A stretch of 64,000 bases of DNA, from NCBI GenBank assembly GCA_030068075.1, contig CM057827.1, positions 67,160,500 to 67,224,499 on the forward strand, in the 5' to 3' direction. Source of the stretch: Paguma larvata. Taxonomy: Eukaryota > Chordata > Mammalia > Carnivora > Viverridae. Below are positions 45,561 to 59,131 of the stretch, one piece after another. Positions within the stretch are counted from its first letter, which is position 1. Every line of letters starts with the position of its first letter. The notes under the pieces are model-generated. The model saw only the letters and a list, made by a program, of their open reading frames with translations, did no database searches and had not been told where the DNA came from. The position numbers were made by a program, and so were the translations under genes.

Positions 45561-47094
45561 CAGCTCCCACCGGGCATGCAGACACCAGGGGCAGGGGCTC
45601 GGACTGCCAACTAGCCCTGCTTCTGGCTGTTGTCTTTTCAGTCCTTTTGCTGCTAGGTCAGGGTGGAAGCCCAATGACAGCACCTCGATGGGTCAACTGG
45701 GATTCACCCTACTTTCTAAGAGAGGAGAATAGAAGATGACTTCCCTGCTCAGCTCTGGAAACACTACCTGGGGAGAAAAATAAGAGCACTGCCTGCTTCT
45801 TCTGGGTGGAGATGGAAAATCGGCTCCCTGCTTCCCCACCAAAACTGTGTGTGGTGTGGCGATGTAAGCAGAGAGTCAGGATTCCCAGAGAAAGAAGGAC
45901 AACACATGGTTTTCATGATGCAAGAGGAATCATTTTAGCCCTCCAGCTATTTTCTGTGATCTCTGCCTCTACTTGCCTAAGCATACTTCTTGCAGAGTTT
46001 CCTAGGAGGGGCCAGAATTACAAAGAAATGCAAAAGTTAAGGATTTTAGGGGAACAAAGGGAATGCAAAAACGAACAGTGTCTACCAGGATAGGAAACAG
46101 CCTAACCATATCAAACACAGTAACTCAGTGGTAAAATTCCCAGTGCTGTTTCAAAAGTAAGCAAAGCCCCGAATCCCTTACCTGAGATATGGAGCCTCAA
46201 TATGTCATCCAGTTTATACCAGCTCTCAGAGAATGCCCACGGCCGGCCCTTCTTTTCTTCTGACAGTTACCTCTGCTTCATTTTAATGTTAAAGTCTCTC
46301 GGCCAGCAGGAGCAGAAGCTGCATTACTATAACAGGATACACGAATAGGCATGCTTTCTAAGTATGCCTGTGCACCCTTATGCTTGCCTTTACATGCTAT
46401 GACAAAGCTCTTCTCTCTAGATATCCATCCTAAATCCTAAACAAACAAACAAACAAACAAACCAATCACTCTTGCTTGCAGTGGGCGCATGGCTTTGGAA
46501 GTTATCACCGTGATATTCTTATTCGTTGCAAATGAAGTTTTCTTTGTGTGACAACTATACCTGGTCTACTGTCTATCTGTAAATCACCCAGAAATAAACT
46601 CATGTAAGTTTGGTTACAGAGAGGAAGTTCTGGGTGTTGCAGCTGGAGTCTAAACTGTTAGAATTAGGAGACTTCTGATTAACCCTGATGGAGTAATCTC
46701 ATTTCTCCTGGGATCTCCTTATGACAACTAAATAGCCCTGGCATAACAGACAAATACACGGGAATACTGTGACAGGTGAAAGAAGACAGGCTTCCCAGGA
46801 ACTTGGGATTTTAGGAGCAACATGGTGGTGCTTTCTCTCTGATTCTTGTTGCCTCCGACACATCCTGGTTGGGAGAAGGGAAAGCTTAGCCTGGAGCTGT
46901 CCACAGACAAACAAAAAAGCCTCTTCCCCTTAGCCAAGGGACAGGGAAAAGAGAGCCTAATGACAGGAAACCTTTTGGTAATACCCACCGGACTCTAGCC
47001 CCAAATCAGTAGGTATATAGAAAGTCTGAACAATATTAACAATTGGATTAATTGACATTTGCAGGACACTATACCTCCAAGGAATGAACACATA
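45561..47094. other. Noncoding DNA, higher GC than its surroundings
   Basis: No family recognised. It includes an (AAAC)n microsatellite at 46439-46462. The open frames at 45806-46093 and 46699-46988 show no domain. The left part (45565-45830) could be internal sequence of an old repeat. Confidence 0.4.
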
Positions 47095-47643
47095 CACACG
47101 ATCCCAATATACCTAGAACATTCCCCAAGTTAGAAGACATACTAGGCCAATGAATTTGTCTAGATATATTTCAAAGGTTGAATCTTATGAAGTATTCTGT
47201 CTCACCACAATAAAATTATACTAGCAAACAATAACAAAGAGATTTTTGGAGATTAAACAACACATTTTCAAATAATCTATAAATCAAAGGAATAAGTCTA
47301 AAATGAACTAGAAAACATTTAGAAAAGAATGGTAATGTAAACAAAATATATAAAAATATAGGGGATGCATTGAAAGTGGTACCTGGAGGAAAATTTAGAG
47401 ATTTTAGTGCCAAAATTAACTAAAATAAATGATATATTTCTATAAATAAAAACCAACAAAACAGAAATTGAGGAAAAGAGAAAATTTGCATGTAAAATTC
47501 CAATCTTTGAAAATATTAAAAAAATTTATAAACACTTAGCAATGCTAATCAAGAAAAAAAGAGTAAACATAAATTATCTATATTAGGAATGCAAGATCTA
47601 TCACAAAAGTTCCTCCATATATTAAAGAATAAAAAGGGAATAT

Positions 47644-47883
47644 TAAAAATAATTTTTATTAAATTTTTAAATGTTTTTATTTTTGAGAGAATGAGGGAGA
47701 TAAAGCGCAAGCAGAGGAGGGATAGGGAGAGAGGGAGACACAGAATTTGAAGTAGGCACCCAGCTCTGAGCTGTAAGCACAGAGCCTCATGTGGGGCTCC
47801 AACTCGTGAACCGTGAGATTATGATCTGAGTCAAATCAGAGGCTTAACCACTGACCTACCCAGGCGCCCATAAAAATAATTTT
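47644..47883 (-). mobile_element. SINEC nested in an ancient L1, antisense
   Basis: The body is 47657-47870: tail, GCAGAGGAGGGATAGGG body, GTAGGCACCCAGCTCTGAGCTG, GGGGCTCCAACTCGTG, and a worn head ending CCCAGGCGCCCA. TAAAAATAATTTT (47644-47656 and 47871-47883) is a perfect 13-bp target duplication. Confidence 0.92.
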
Positions 47884-48106
47884 ATATGAATAAATCTGAT
47901 AGAAAAATTAATGCATTTTGAAAGCCAACTTAGTAAAACTATTAAATAAATTTAATTCAATACAAAGGCCATTCTATAAATAAAACTCCAAAGTCAGATC
48001 ATTATACTCTTGAGTTCTTAAATGAGCTATTTTTAAGCTTTTACAAACTTTATCGGAAAATAAAAGAGAGTTGATTGCCTCACACTTTATTTTATGAGCC
48101 CAGCAT

Positions 48107-48244
48107 CATCTTCATACCAACACCTGACAAAGAGAATAATACCAATATTACTTATTAGAATAGACAAATATTTAACATCCTCATACCAGCACCTGACATA
48201 GAGAATAATACCAATATTATTTATTAGAATAAACAAATATTCAG
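48107..48244 (+). repeat. Two-copy tandem duplication, 69-bp unit
   Basis: CATCTTCATACC (48107) and CATCCTCATACC (48176) start two adjacent units that agree through GAGAATAATACCAATATTA and AGAATA.ACAAATATT. It is a local duplication inside the decayed L1 ORF2. The two copies differ at several sites, so it is old. Confidence 0.9.
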
Positions 48245-49459
48245 CAAAATATTAACAAATCAAATATAGGAAGAGATAAAAAAAAGAATGATCCATCATG
48301 AACAAGAAATCATGTTTCCTGAATTACAATACTGATTCCATATTTGAAAATCAGTCACTGCAATTCACCATGTAAACAGAATAAAAAGAAAAATTGTGTG
48401 ATCATACAAAAATGTTCATTCTCACCACTTCTATTCCATACGAAAGGGAGTATTACCTAGAGTGATAAGGCAAGGAAAACATTTTTAAAAATTAGAAAGA
48501 ATGAATGAAAATTGTCTCCATTCCTATAGACAGAATATTTATCTGACTATCCAAGGAAGATAGCAAGTTAGCAAGATCACAGAATTCAAGGTTAAATACT
48601 ATAATCAATTTTATTTCTGAAGTCTAGCAAAAAGAAATTGGAAAATAAAATTCTGAAAAGTCACTAGCATCAAATATATAAACTGTTATGGGGAAAATTA
48701 GCTAAATATATAAAAGACCTTTTCACTAAAAATTAGTAAACATTGCTGACAGAAATTAAAGAAAATCTAAATAAACCGAAAGTTACAAAGTATGGTTTGA
48801 AGATTTATTATTTTTATGATATTCATTATGCTCAAAGTTTTCTATGGCTTCTACAAAATAACAACCCTATAATATCAGCAGATATAGAAATTGACAAATT
48901 AATTCTAAAGTTTATGTGAAAATGCAAAGGATATCTTTTTCTTTTAAAAAAAGGACAAACATTTAAGAACTTACACTACCTGATTTTCAGACTTACTATA
49001 AAGTTACAAAAATAAGATAGTCTGAACTTTGTGTTCCATCAGAATTATAGATAAATTAAACAGTTCAGAAATATTATCAATTAACAATATATGGCCAATT
49101 GATTTTAGACGGTGGCTACGAAGCAATTCAATGTGAAAAGAACAGTCTTTACAGAAAGTGGCTCTAGATCAAGTGAATCTCTACATTGAAAAATACAAAA
49201 AAGATGAAGAACTTCAATCCTTAACTCCACCTCTGTCAAAAATTTGAAATGAATCAATAAGAAAGGAGAAAAACATAACAAACTTGGGGTAGGCAAACAC
49301 TGCATAAACAAGAGATAATTCCACTAAGACTTAGTAATATCCATAGAGTTAAATATATTTCATTCAAATTAAAAACTACTGATCTTTTAAAGATACAATT
49401 ATGAAATTAAAAATACAAGCCAAAGAATAGAAAAAAAATGTATACCTATGTATACATAA

Positions 49460-49787
49460 TACAGTTGATCATGAACACCATGGGGCTAGGGGTGTTGACA
49501 CCCCCTACTCCTCACACAGTCAAAAGTTCATCTATAATTTCCAACCACTCCAAAACAGCTGCTAATAGACTGTTAACCACAAGTCTTAAAGATAACATAA
49601 CTACTCGATTAACACATATTTTGTATGTTCCTTTATAATGAAGTAAGCTAGAGAAAAGAAAATGTTATTGAGAAAATCATTAGGAGGGGAAAATACATTT
49701 GCAGTACTATACTGTACTTACCCGAAAAAATCTTCAGGTAAGCGGACCTGCACAGTTCAAACCCCTGCTGTTCAAGGGTCAACAGTA
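49460..49787. mobile_element. MER2-like Tc1/mariner (Tigger group) nonautonomous transposon
   Basis: The body 49462-49785 starts CAGTTGATCATGAACACCATGGGG and ends in the imperfect inverted copy CCCCTGCTGTTCAAGGGTCAACAG. It is flanked by TA on both sides (49460-49461, 49786-49787), the duplication of Tc1/mariner transposases. Its length (324 bp) and internal phrases (TGTTATTGAGAAAATCATTAGGAGG, GTACTATACTGTA) fit the short internally deleted MER2 type. It carries no transposase gene. The overlapping short open frames at 49438-49899 are noncoding. Confidence 0.85.
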
Positions 49788-50640
49788 TATGTATTTACAG
49801 TTTACATACAAACACACAAACTCACAGAAAAAAGGACTGTACCCAGAATTCATAGGAACATTTAAAAACTCAGTAATAAGGAGACAAATAACCAAATAAA
49901 ACAATGGGTGAAACATTTGAACATACGTTTCATTGACAGCATTAAGCACATGTAAATATGCTTAACCTCAGTCGTCAAATGTAAATTAAATTCATAATAA
50001 GAATGCTTTTTCACAAGTATTTTTCACAAGTATTATTTGTAACTAGAATGATTAAATTTTATTAAATGGCACCTATTTGATAATTTAATGGCAATTTAAA
50101 ATTAAGTGCTGACAAGCAGGTCATATAACTGGAAGATTTGTCAATGCTGGGGAGTATTTTAATAGTTTTAATCCCAGATACTTTACACAAGAGTAATTAA
50201 AATATAATTTCAAAAACACAGAAGAACCTTAAATTAGAACCAATCTTAATTTTTATCAATAGGAGAATGGAAAGCTCATTGTGGTATGTTCTCATAATGG
50301 AATATAACTCACCAATAAGGAAGAAACTATAGATAAATGGAGTAATAAGAATGAATGAATCTCAAAAATAGAAGATAGATGCAGAAGAGTACAAATAAAA
50401 TTTTTTTTATTTATATGAAGTTCTGGAACAGCCAAAATTAATCGGTAGTGATACAGCTGATAAGTGATTGCCCAAGGTAGGATGGGAGATAGGCTAGAAC
50501 ATTTGGTGGTAAAAAGGAACAAGAAGCTTTCTGGTATGATGGAAATGTTTCCAAATTTTGATTGGGTGCTCGCTGCAGGGGTGTATACATTTGCCATAAT
50601 TTATCAAACTATATATTTATAAAGAGTATATTTAATTTTA

Positions 50641-52903
50641 TGTATGTTAGTATCCAGGACAATTTTTTAAACAACAAAAACAAAACAATAACCTAGTGTT
50701 TTCAATAATACTATTGATTCTAGAAAAAAATTCCTCTAGCCTAGCTTTTTTAACTCACAAAATTTTAGAGTTAGAGGGATCACTGCATATTATTGCATCC
50801 TACACTTTTAATAGACAAAGAAGGATAACTAAATCCTTAAAATGTTAAAATCACCTCTACCAGAGTTTTTAGCAAAGTTGGGATTAAAGTCCAGACTCCT
50901 CAATCATTATCTACTGTTAGCTCAATGATACAATGTGGTCCTTCAACAAATTCACGTTGTTAAGGATACGGAATAATTTATTATACATGTTATCCATTCT
51001 GACCAATGGTTCACTATGGTGAGTATTCATGCACTAAAATGGAAATGGCTCATTGTGGTTTGGTCTATCTCCTTAGTTTATGAAAGAATAAACAATGTAT
51101 TTTTTTATCTTGTTTCTAGAAAGTGGCCAATTTTGTGAAAATCAAGTAGATTCCTATGGCAAACAGAATGAATTCCACCTTGAGTATGCAGCATCAGCTT
51201 GGGAGGTGGACGACTTCTTGCCCTGACCTCCTGTGCCAAGGTGTAAATAAAGCTCTCCAATCATTCCATCTCATAAATCCAGATCCTTATTTTTCTGACT
51301 ATGCACAAGGAACACATAGACCTCAAAGACAGACAAAATGAGGCAAAAATGACTGAACTGAGAAGACTGCTTTTAAGTACTTTCTACAGAGATGTCACAT
51401 CATTTACAGGCTATTAGCAACAATTATCACCTTCTCCCTGAGGGGAACTTTTTTCCTCATAACTTTGATATTATCTTCTATTTTTGACATAATATTCAGT
51501 TTTTCAAACCACCAACGTTGTCAGCTAATTCTAATTTGTAGTATCCAACTGTGAATATAAAAATAATTTGTGGGGTTATCTCTCTTAATCACTATTTTTC
51601 TTAAACTATTGCCTCATTCATACAATAATCCTAAAGTAAATGAAAAGGAAATGTAATTGCTATTTGTTATTTTTATGTTTATTACAAAGTCTAGATTTAG
51701 TTCATATACCTTTATATCCTTATATATTTTAATCCATTATAATCTTTTTTTTTTCTTTCTAACAACTCTGGAAATGCTTTTACTAAATTTATGATGCCCC
51801 CCCCAAACTGCCAAATCAATTAATGCTCTATATTCAATTATTAATGTATTTGATTTTTGTTAACACAATTGTCCTTGTAGACCACTCTAACTTTTGAAAT
51901 TCTCTTCTATGAATCCTAGACATCATGTTTGCCTAGCTTACTTCCTATGTGCCTGAAAATACTATTTTCTTAAAATTTATTGACTCCACTTTCAAAATCC
52001 ATTACCACATTTTAGTATTCTCTGAGATTTTGTCCTCAGCTTGCTTATATTTGTCTATACACACTCCCTGGGAAAACTTCATAAGGTTACTTCTACCAAA
52101 AGATAACTGTCTACTCTCAGATCTTTATCTCCTCTTTTGTTCTCTCTCCTGAGTTCCCAATCCAGTTACTCATCTAGACATCTCCAATGCAATAAACCAC
52201 TGGCAATCAAAGCTTAACAAATCAAATACAGTAATTAGTATCTTCATATTCACTCCACTCTGTTTCTCTTGTATTTATTGTCTCAGTTACTGGCGTTTAG
52301 ATGTCCATCTTACAGATGACATATCATGGACAATCTTACACATTCAAACATTAAAATATCTCTTATCTCTCTTTAACCCCCTCTCTACCTACTGCTATTG
52401 CCTTTGTTCGGATTCTCATCATTTCTTTTCTGAATCATTATAACAAATTTGTTTATGGACTTCTTGCTGTCAATATTTTCCCTTTCTGGTCTTTCCTCTA
52501 CCTGCTGCTAGAATAGTCTTTGTTAAACACCTAATCTAACTCCCCAAAAGGCATTTTGGACTATAAATTTTAAATCAATCACTTCTTGTAAAAGACCCTT
52601 TGTTATCTGCCTTTAAACTACTTCTTCAATCTCATTAGCTCTTACTTATACCTGACATTTCAAGCAATAACCTTTTGTTTTGAATACCTTGAATAAACTA
52701 CTATTTTTTTTTTATGTTTGAGATTTTGCACATACCAGTGTCTTATGTTCACATTTCTTCTCTTTATTATTCTACCTGGAATCATCTGTTTACTCCTCAA
52801 TATTTAATTAGATTGTTTTCCCTTCAAGACTCTAGTATATGCTATCTATCTATCCACACAAACACATATACACACTCATGATTGCACAGAAAAGGAAAGA
52901 GTA
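50641..52903. other. AT-rich single-copy noncoding DNA
   Basis: No element with clear ends was recognised. A C8 run occurs near 51797. The open frames at 51156-51341 and 51949-52152 have no recognisable domain. Confidence 0.45.
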
Positions 52904-53149
52904 AGAATCTTGTTTTCCTTTTTAATTTTTTTTTAATGTTTATTTATTTTTGAACAAGAGAGAGACAAAACACAAGCAGGAGAGGAGCAGAGAGAGAGGG
53001 AGACACAGAATCTGAAGCAGGCTCCAGGCTCCGAGCTGTCAGCACAGAGCCCAAGGCAGGGCTCAAACTCACAAACCTTGAAATCATGACCTGAGCAGAA
53101 GTCAGAAGCTTACCAACCGAGCTGCCCAAGTGCCCCAGGAGTCTTGTTT
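52904..53149 (-). mobile_element. SINEC with target duplications, antisense
   Basis: The body is 52917-53136 with a well-preserved tail and middle (GAATCTGAAGCAGGCTCCAGG) and a head GAGCTGCCCAAGTGCCCC with a few changes. AGAATCTTGTTTT (52904-52916) and AGGAGTCTTGTTT (53137-53149) form the worn duplication. Confidence 0.92.
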
Positions 53150-53729
53150 CTCCATCTACTTACAAACAAAAACATTTTGAAGAAGAAATCCCCTCCAAAA
53201 TAGCATTGGATGAGAGATTTTCACACCACTGTTTATCAGGTCTTCTCGGAAGCTGAGGTCCCCTTACCCTTAAAATACATATGCAATACTTTACCAGTTT
53301 TTATTAGAAATTATTTCTATGATAGATATATACAGACACAGATAGAAAGACGGCTGGATGGATGGATGGATGGATGGATGTGATACAATCTATGGTAGCT
53401 CACTGCATTTTTCGGGACTTTATTTTTCTCTTCTGTAAAACGAAATGTTTACCCTAGATATCTAAGTTTGCTTCCATCCATGAAATTTAAACTTAAATGG
53501 CTCTAAATATATCCTTGTGTTTTTCTCAGAAGAAATCGTTTACATTAATTTCATCACTTAGATTATGGTCATTTTTGTGTGCATCGATTTGATAGTCAAA
53601 GAAATACATCTCATATACTCTCAGTATATATTTCACTATAATAAGATTTTAAAGCTGAGTTTATAACGGGAGAAAATACAGATATGAAAATATTGAAGTT
53701 TTACATTTCCATCTGTAGTGAGATGAATT
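53150..53729. other. Single-copy DNA with (GGAT)n microsatellite
   Basis: The (GGAT)n array lies at about 53355-53380, preceded by a short ATAGATATATACAGACACAGATAGAAAGA patch. No gene seen. Confidence 0.6.
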
Positions 53730-53786
53730 AAAGTCATTCCTTTGATTTATAAAAAAAAAATTAATGTTTATTTTTGAGAGAGAGAG

Positions 53787-53821
<35 letters not shown>

Positions 53822-53984
53822 AGAGAATGAGTGGGGGAGGGGCAGATAGAGGGAGACACAGAATCTAAAGCAGGCTCCAGTCTCTGAGCTGTCAGCACAA
53901 AGACTGACCAGGGCTCAAACTCAGAAACCGCAAGATCATTACCTGAGCTGAAGTAGGACACTTAACCATAAAGTCGTTCCTTTG
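53730..53984 (-). mobile_element. SINEC, antisense, 5'-truncated in the tRNA head
   Basis: The body is 53745-53969. It has an expanded GA tract and good middle but stops at GACACTTAACCAT, so the outermost 25 or so bases of the tRNA head are absent. AAAGTCATTCCTTTG (53730-53744) and AAAGTCGTTCCTTTG (53970-53984) flank it directly, so the truncation happened at integration. Confidence 0.92.
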
Positions 53985-56768
53985 TATGCACACTTGTTCT
54001 AATTTAGAAAGCATGTCTCTGCTTTCGGAAATACGCCAACAAAAGGGTAAGTTAGATATTCTATTCTGTGCCACTGCTGCAGTTAGCCTCTTTAGACCTG
54101 TATTAGCTTCTTAAATTACTAGCTCACTGTAGACATTGCTTGTTTTCCTGGATTGTGAAAAAATATATATTAGGAGGCAAAATGGCTTAGTGTCAAGACA
54201 AGCAAGTTGGAAGTCCAAATGTTTGAATCCCTACTTTGTCACTGTCTTATATATACTTCGGAGTGAGTTCCTTATCAGTCGGTGCCTCTGTTTCCAATAA
54301 ATAAGACAATAGGTATGGAAACAAAGTGACCTTTTCAGGGAAAAAAAGCCACTTTATCGTTTGGTAAAATATTATTTCATATTAGGGTGTACACACACAT
54401 ATATTGCTTTTTATCATCTTTATTTCATCATTCCTATCCAGTTGTAAGCTAAACAATAGGAATATAGGAGTTGGTATCCTTGTTTGTCCTCTGCTTTCAG
54501 GGAGACAAACTGTTCTTTCCAACTGCTGTAATATATCCTTAGTGAGGAAGGAGGGGGAGGGGGCAGAGATGGATGGAGGTTTAGCAGAGATATTTTTCTA
54601 ATTGTTAGGAAAAGGTAATAGATTATTAGTTCTGTTACACTGTGACTCACACTCAAGAGAATAAGAGAGAGTGAGGAATAATCCTGTTCTGACATTGTCT
54701 TTTGGAAAAAACACCATGCACAGAGAAGCAAACAAAACCCAAGACAAAGAGGTGGAGTACGTGGAGAACGATCTTGTGGGGATTCTCATAATTATTAAAT
54801 ATTCAAATCCTTTATCTCATGCCAACTATTGAAACTGACCTCACTGTAGCAGAAAAAAAAAAAAAAGACTAAACTGGACCAAACTGGAAGAGATGGAGAG
54901 CAATTTCACATGAGCAAATAAGTTTCAGGAGAAACAAATTTGCTTCTCTCTGGAATGAATTTAATGGTCATTGCAGTAGGTCTTATAAACATACCTTGCC
55001 TTAACTAGATGTCTTGTTAGTACAGTAGTAGTCACCTAAATAAATATCATACTCATCTACTTCACAGTTTGACTGGATAACAGTAGAAACATTTAAACAC
55101 ATGAATCCTGTTCACGGAGTGCAATGATAAACACTGCGTGGCATAATACAGAAAACAAATCCATGAAGCAAGAATAAGGAGAAAAAGACCCTTTCTTCTT
55201 CATCCTTATCTTTAAATATTTCATTTAACCCTTCAGCCATACCTAGTTTCTCAGTAGTGCTTGCTTTTCAAAGACTCAGGCAGCACTCCGGTACATTAGA
55301 GTGACAGGTTTAAAGTGCCATCATTCTCAATGTGATGTTGTGAGGGTTTTTCCTGAATTTTTAATGTGAAGAGATCATCCTTAGTATTGATGTCTTCTGG
55401 AAACTGGTTATTATGAAAACATCTTGGTCAATAAATTGTGGAAGCCCAGAGAGATTCAAAATTGAAATAAAAAATCATATACATTTTTGTCTAACACAGG
55501 ATACTTTACCACTATGAGATAAATAAGCCATAAACTTGTGAGAATATTAATTCTTCTACAAAATGGAACAATATAGTTTGTAGTATCATTGCGACACAAA
55601 ATACTTACCTGAGTAAAACCATAAAATGAATAATTCAAATTTCTTATTTTCATCAAATATCTATCTCTTATAAAGTAACAAAAATAGCAAAAGAATTATC
55701 TCTAAAGTTACTTTGCTATAGGGAATATTCCCTAAAAAGAGTTGAGTAATAAGGAAAAGCCTGAAAAAATTGTGCATTTATTCCAAGAGTAATTGAAATT
55801 TGATGTAGATAAAAATATAGTACATTTCTTTAATTTTTATTACCCTTTTAAGTTTCTTTTATAAATCTACTCCAATTGTATCTAGAAAACCCTAAGTGGA
55901 AGAGTTATCATAGAAATAATTAAGAGTTTCAGAATCTCCTTAAGCTGTCCCAAAAATTATACAGTAATTGTATGAGAGCTACTTAAAATTTGTTTAGATC
56001 TACTTTAATTTTTTTTTTTTAATTTTCATCATCTATGTTTATCCCCATGTGGAAGTCAGCCAGAGGTATCATTCTGTGATCTTGCCAGGATTGCTCTGCA
56101 ACTTGAAACCAGCTCGTGGAACTTGTTGTATTTGGGAATTGATAAATCTCACTGTTGATCTACTTATTGAACAAAAACAACCGAACCCAGTTTTGGGTGG
56201 GGCAGCATGGGATTTACACCATGCAGATTAAGTCATAATCACTATCCTTAGGGGAAACAACAACAGAAATTCCATGAAAGAATAATATACTCGACAGACT
56301 AGTGGGTACCTATTCTATTGATACTTCTTGACTTAGCTCTACTACTTACCATATGACTTGCACTGCAAAGTAATTTCCTTCCAGCTTCATGTTTGGGATA
56401 ATTTTGGAATCAAGAAGACAATGAAGATAAACATATATGAATATGGAATGAAATTCAAATTTTCACAGTGTTTTTAGAAATGCTCTAAATATTTTAGGCC
56501 CCAAAGAGGAAACTTGACAAACATCTCTTCCTCAGCCAAACTGTTAAGATAAATTTCTGGGAAGCATGTATCTATGACCTATAACTATGAACCGAAAGTG
56601 AGAATACTTAATGAAAATCCTCACGGATCCTTGGAAGCTACGCCACTAAGAATTATCTTTATCTGACCCTAGTCCATCTTCAAGGCTAACCTGGGCACAG
56701 ATATGAAATTGCAGGGCTTTTCATACAGTTAAGTATATATCCTATCATATAAATTCATTTTGGAGTTG

Positions 56769-56769
<1 letters not shown>
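53985..56769. other. Single-copy noncoding DNA
   Basis: No repeat with clear ends and no coding similarity were recognised. An A15 run occurs near 54851-54866, and a T-run near 56010-56021. Confidence 0.45.

Positions 56770-56824
<55 letters not shown>
56770..56824. repeat. (GT)n microsatellite
   Basis: About 27 GT units with a single TT interruption at 56809-56810. Likely polymorphic. Confidence 0.95.
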
Positions 56825-59131
56825 TAAAGAGTTAACATCTTCTTCTAATCTCTGGTGCACTGTTTCATTCTCATCATGATGTTTTTGGACTATCAGTTGG
56901 TTCATTTATTTGAAGAGAGCCCTTTCCACTTACTCTGTTATCACACATACATCCCTTCCAGTTTCTTTCATGTAAAAATAACACTATTCCTTATGCTATT
57001 TTTATTTAAGTATATAGTATTATTTGGGATGTTCTCTTATTCAAAAGATAGGAGTCTAGCTGACTTTCCATATTTTATGGGAACTATAAACATAAGTTAA
57101 TAGTTTTGCTAGATACATTTTAAGATATCTTTCTAGCCCTTAAAGCTTTGAATCTATGAATGTCTTCTTGTGGTATTTAGATGCTTTCCTATATAATCAT
57201 ATGGTGTCTATACTAATAATACCTAGTTTCAGACTGTATAAGGAAAAATAGAATTACCAGGGCATTTTCCAGGGCATATTTTTTCTATACTTAAAGAATT
57301 ATGCTAATGGAGGATTTAGTAGCCTGGGACATAGGAGAGGAGAGAAGAGGACAGCTGTTCTAATTTGGAGCCCACTCATGAATTATTACACAAATGAAAA
57401 AGTTTTCATAGAGGCAGGATTTGGGAGAAAGGCATGAGGTGTCAAATATATAAGCTTCAAATGTCATTTCCAAGAATGGGGTGATGGTGACCACATAGTT
57501 TCACCCTTTTTCCTGGGTAATCTTACAATTCTTAAGAATAATGAAGAACAATCTTCATGATAGCTGCAAATCGTAACACTAAGCCCCAAATTGGGCTCCA
57601 CTCTTCCATAGCGCGAAAAGGAATTTCTGTTAGTATTCTGGTGAATTCCTTCCTATAAAAATCTGGACAGATCTTTAAAAATGAAGGCAAAACTGGAAGC
57701 ATCCTCTTCCCAAAGTCCATCTATATCTATATCTATATCTATCTATCTATATCTATATATCTACCTCAAAAAAAAGGGGGGGCCATAATGAAATGGATCT
57801 TAGCTCAATTATTCAATTATTTAATCTACTCAGAATCTAAGAAGCTCTAAGTGTGGCTTGTCTGGGTAACCTTGATGAAGTCCCTAAAGTTCCCTGAATC
57901 TGTACTTCCTTATCTTTTAAATAGGAATGCTAAAGTCTTACCAATTATCACTTATTTTAAAAATGAAGTGCTAAGGTGGCTGGTACTCTATCAGCCTGTA
58001 ATAGGACACCATTTTAAACTCATCATTAACATGTGTCCTTAGGGTATGCAGCTCAGAAACTAGCAGTCCTTAATTGGACTTTATTAGACTTAAGGGAATC
58101 CAAGGCTTTCTCCACAGTGAGAACAGCTCAAGTGCAAAGCACATGGAGTCAGAACAGTCATGGAGAATGTCAGGAGAAGGACAAAGTAACATTCTCAGGG
58201 CTCTAGGAATAGAAGTGATTATCTTTCGTGTTTTAATATTATCAACATGCTTTCACAATCTCACTGACCAGAATCACATAATCAGCAATTCCTCCAGTGA
58301 CCTAAAGAACTTTTTGAACTTGTAAAATGAATTTGTAAAGTTCACACACATATGCAAAACAAAAACCTACTAACGGATAAAGGTCCAGATAGTAAAATGA
58401 TTATGCTTTTGAGTGAATGAGCAACGGTGTACAATATTCCTAGACTGATAATGTAAAGCATAAAGTTATAAATGTTACAAATAAATTCAGGACTTGTTTA
58501 GAGATTTTTGAAAGCATACAGAAGTATAGAAAAATAAATTTATTGGGTATAAATTTTGTGGTATATACTGTAGGGCTGAATGTAGGAGAAACTATAGTCG
58601 AGTAAGATAAAACAGTCAATTTTAAAGAACTTTTACAATTAAAAGTGAATATTATCAGGGAAAGGTAAGAAATGGGTGGGAACATAATAATTGGACAAGA
58701 ACAGGCATTTATGGAAGATATGTGGTCACAACGAAAATGAGTAATTTTCTATCTTCAGTTTGAACTATAAAGAGTCAATTAGTTTATACAGTCTCATGAA
58801 TACAAATACTTTCAAATATAATCTAAGATAAAGAAGAAATGTTTTACTGTTGCCATTTGCCTGAAATTCAAATTATAGACTTCTACCCCTTTGTGTGACT
58901 TCTTTAAAACCTTTCCTTTTGGTCTCTCTGAGACTGCTCGTGTTCACCAATATCTTGTTTCCTATTCTTCCTTAGCACACTACATTTCTCAGTTCCCATG
59001 CGTGTAGTTATGTAACTGGAAAATTCTGAATGATTTCCTACTTTCTGATCTTCTGATTGTTCAGTGGAACAGAAGTTATGATGATTTAGGCCATATGGCG
59101 GTCTGGTTATCAATTTTCCCATACAAATGCT
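56825..59131. other. Single-copy noncoding DNA with (CTATAT)n patch
   Basis: The CTATAT/CTAT simple repeat is at 57719-57764. Otherwise nothing was recognised. Open frames are short and domain-free. Confidence 0.5.

Larger units (their letters stand above)
47095..50640 (+). mobile_element. Ancient decayed LINE-1, sense, with nested insertions
   Basis: Scattered but collinear ORF2-like sequence: GGAGGAAAATTTAGAGATTTTAGTGCC (end of the endonuclease/Z region), CAGCATCATCTTCATACCAACACCTGACAAAG (the IPKPDK region), GATCCATCATGAACAAGAAATCATGTTTCC, then ACTTACACTACCTGATTTTCAG and ATTTATATGAAGTTCTGGAACAGCC (3' UTR). The end is TGTATACATTTGCCATAA. It is full of stops and indels. A SINE (47657-47870), a MER2-like element (49462-49785) and a 69-bp tandem duplication interrupt it. 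Confidence 0.8.

Noticed and set aside
45806..46093. Open frame of 95 codons in a GC-richer patch, considered as an exon
   Set aside because: No recognisable domain, no convincing splice-site pair with a reading-frame continuation, and no neighbouring exon candidate.
49438..49899. Overlapping 66-67 codon open frames
   Set aside because: They lie across the MER2-like transposon and its junctions; no protein similarity.
51156..51341. Open frame followed by GTAAATAAAGC, considered as a processed pseudogene
   Set aside because: No recognisable protein, no poly(A) tail and no target duplication found around it.
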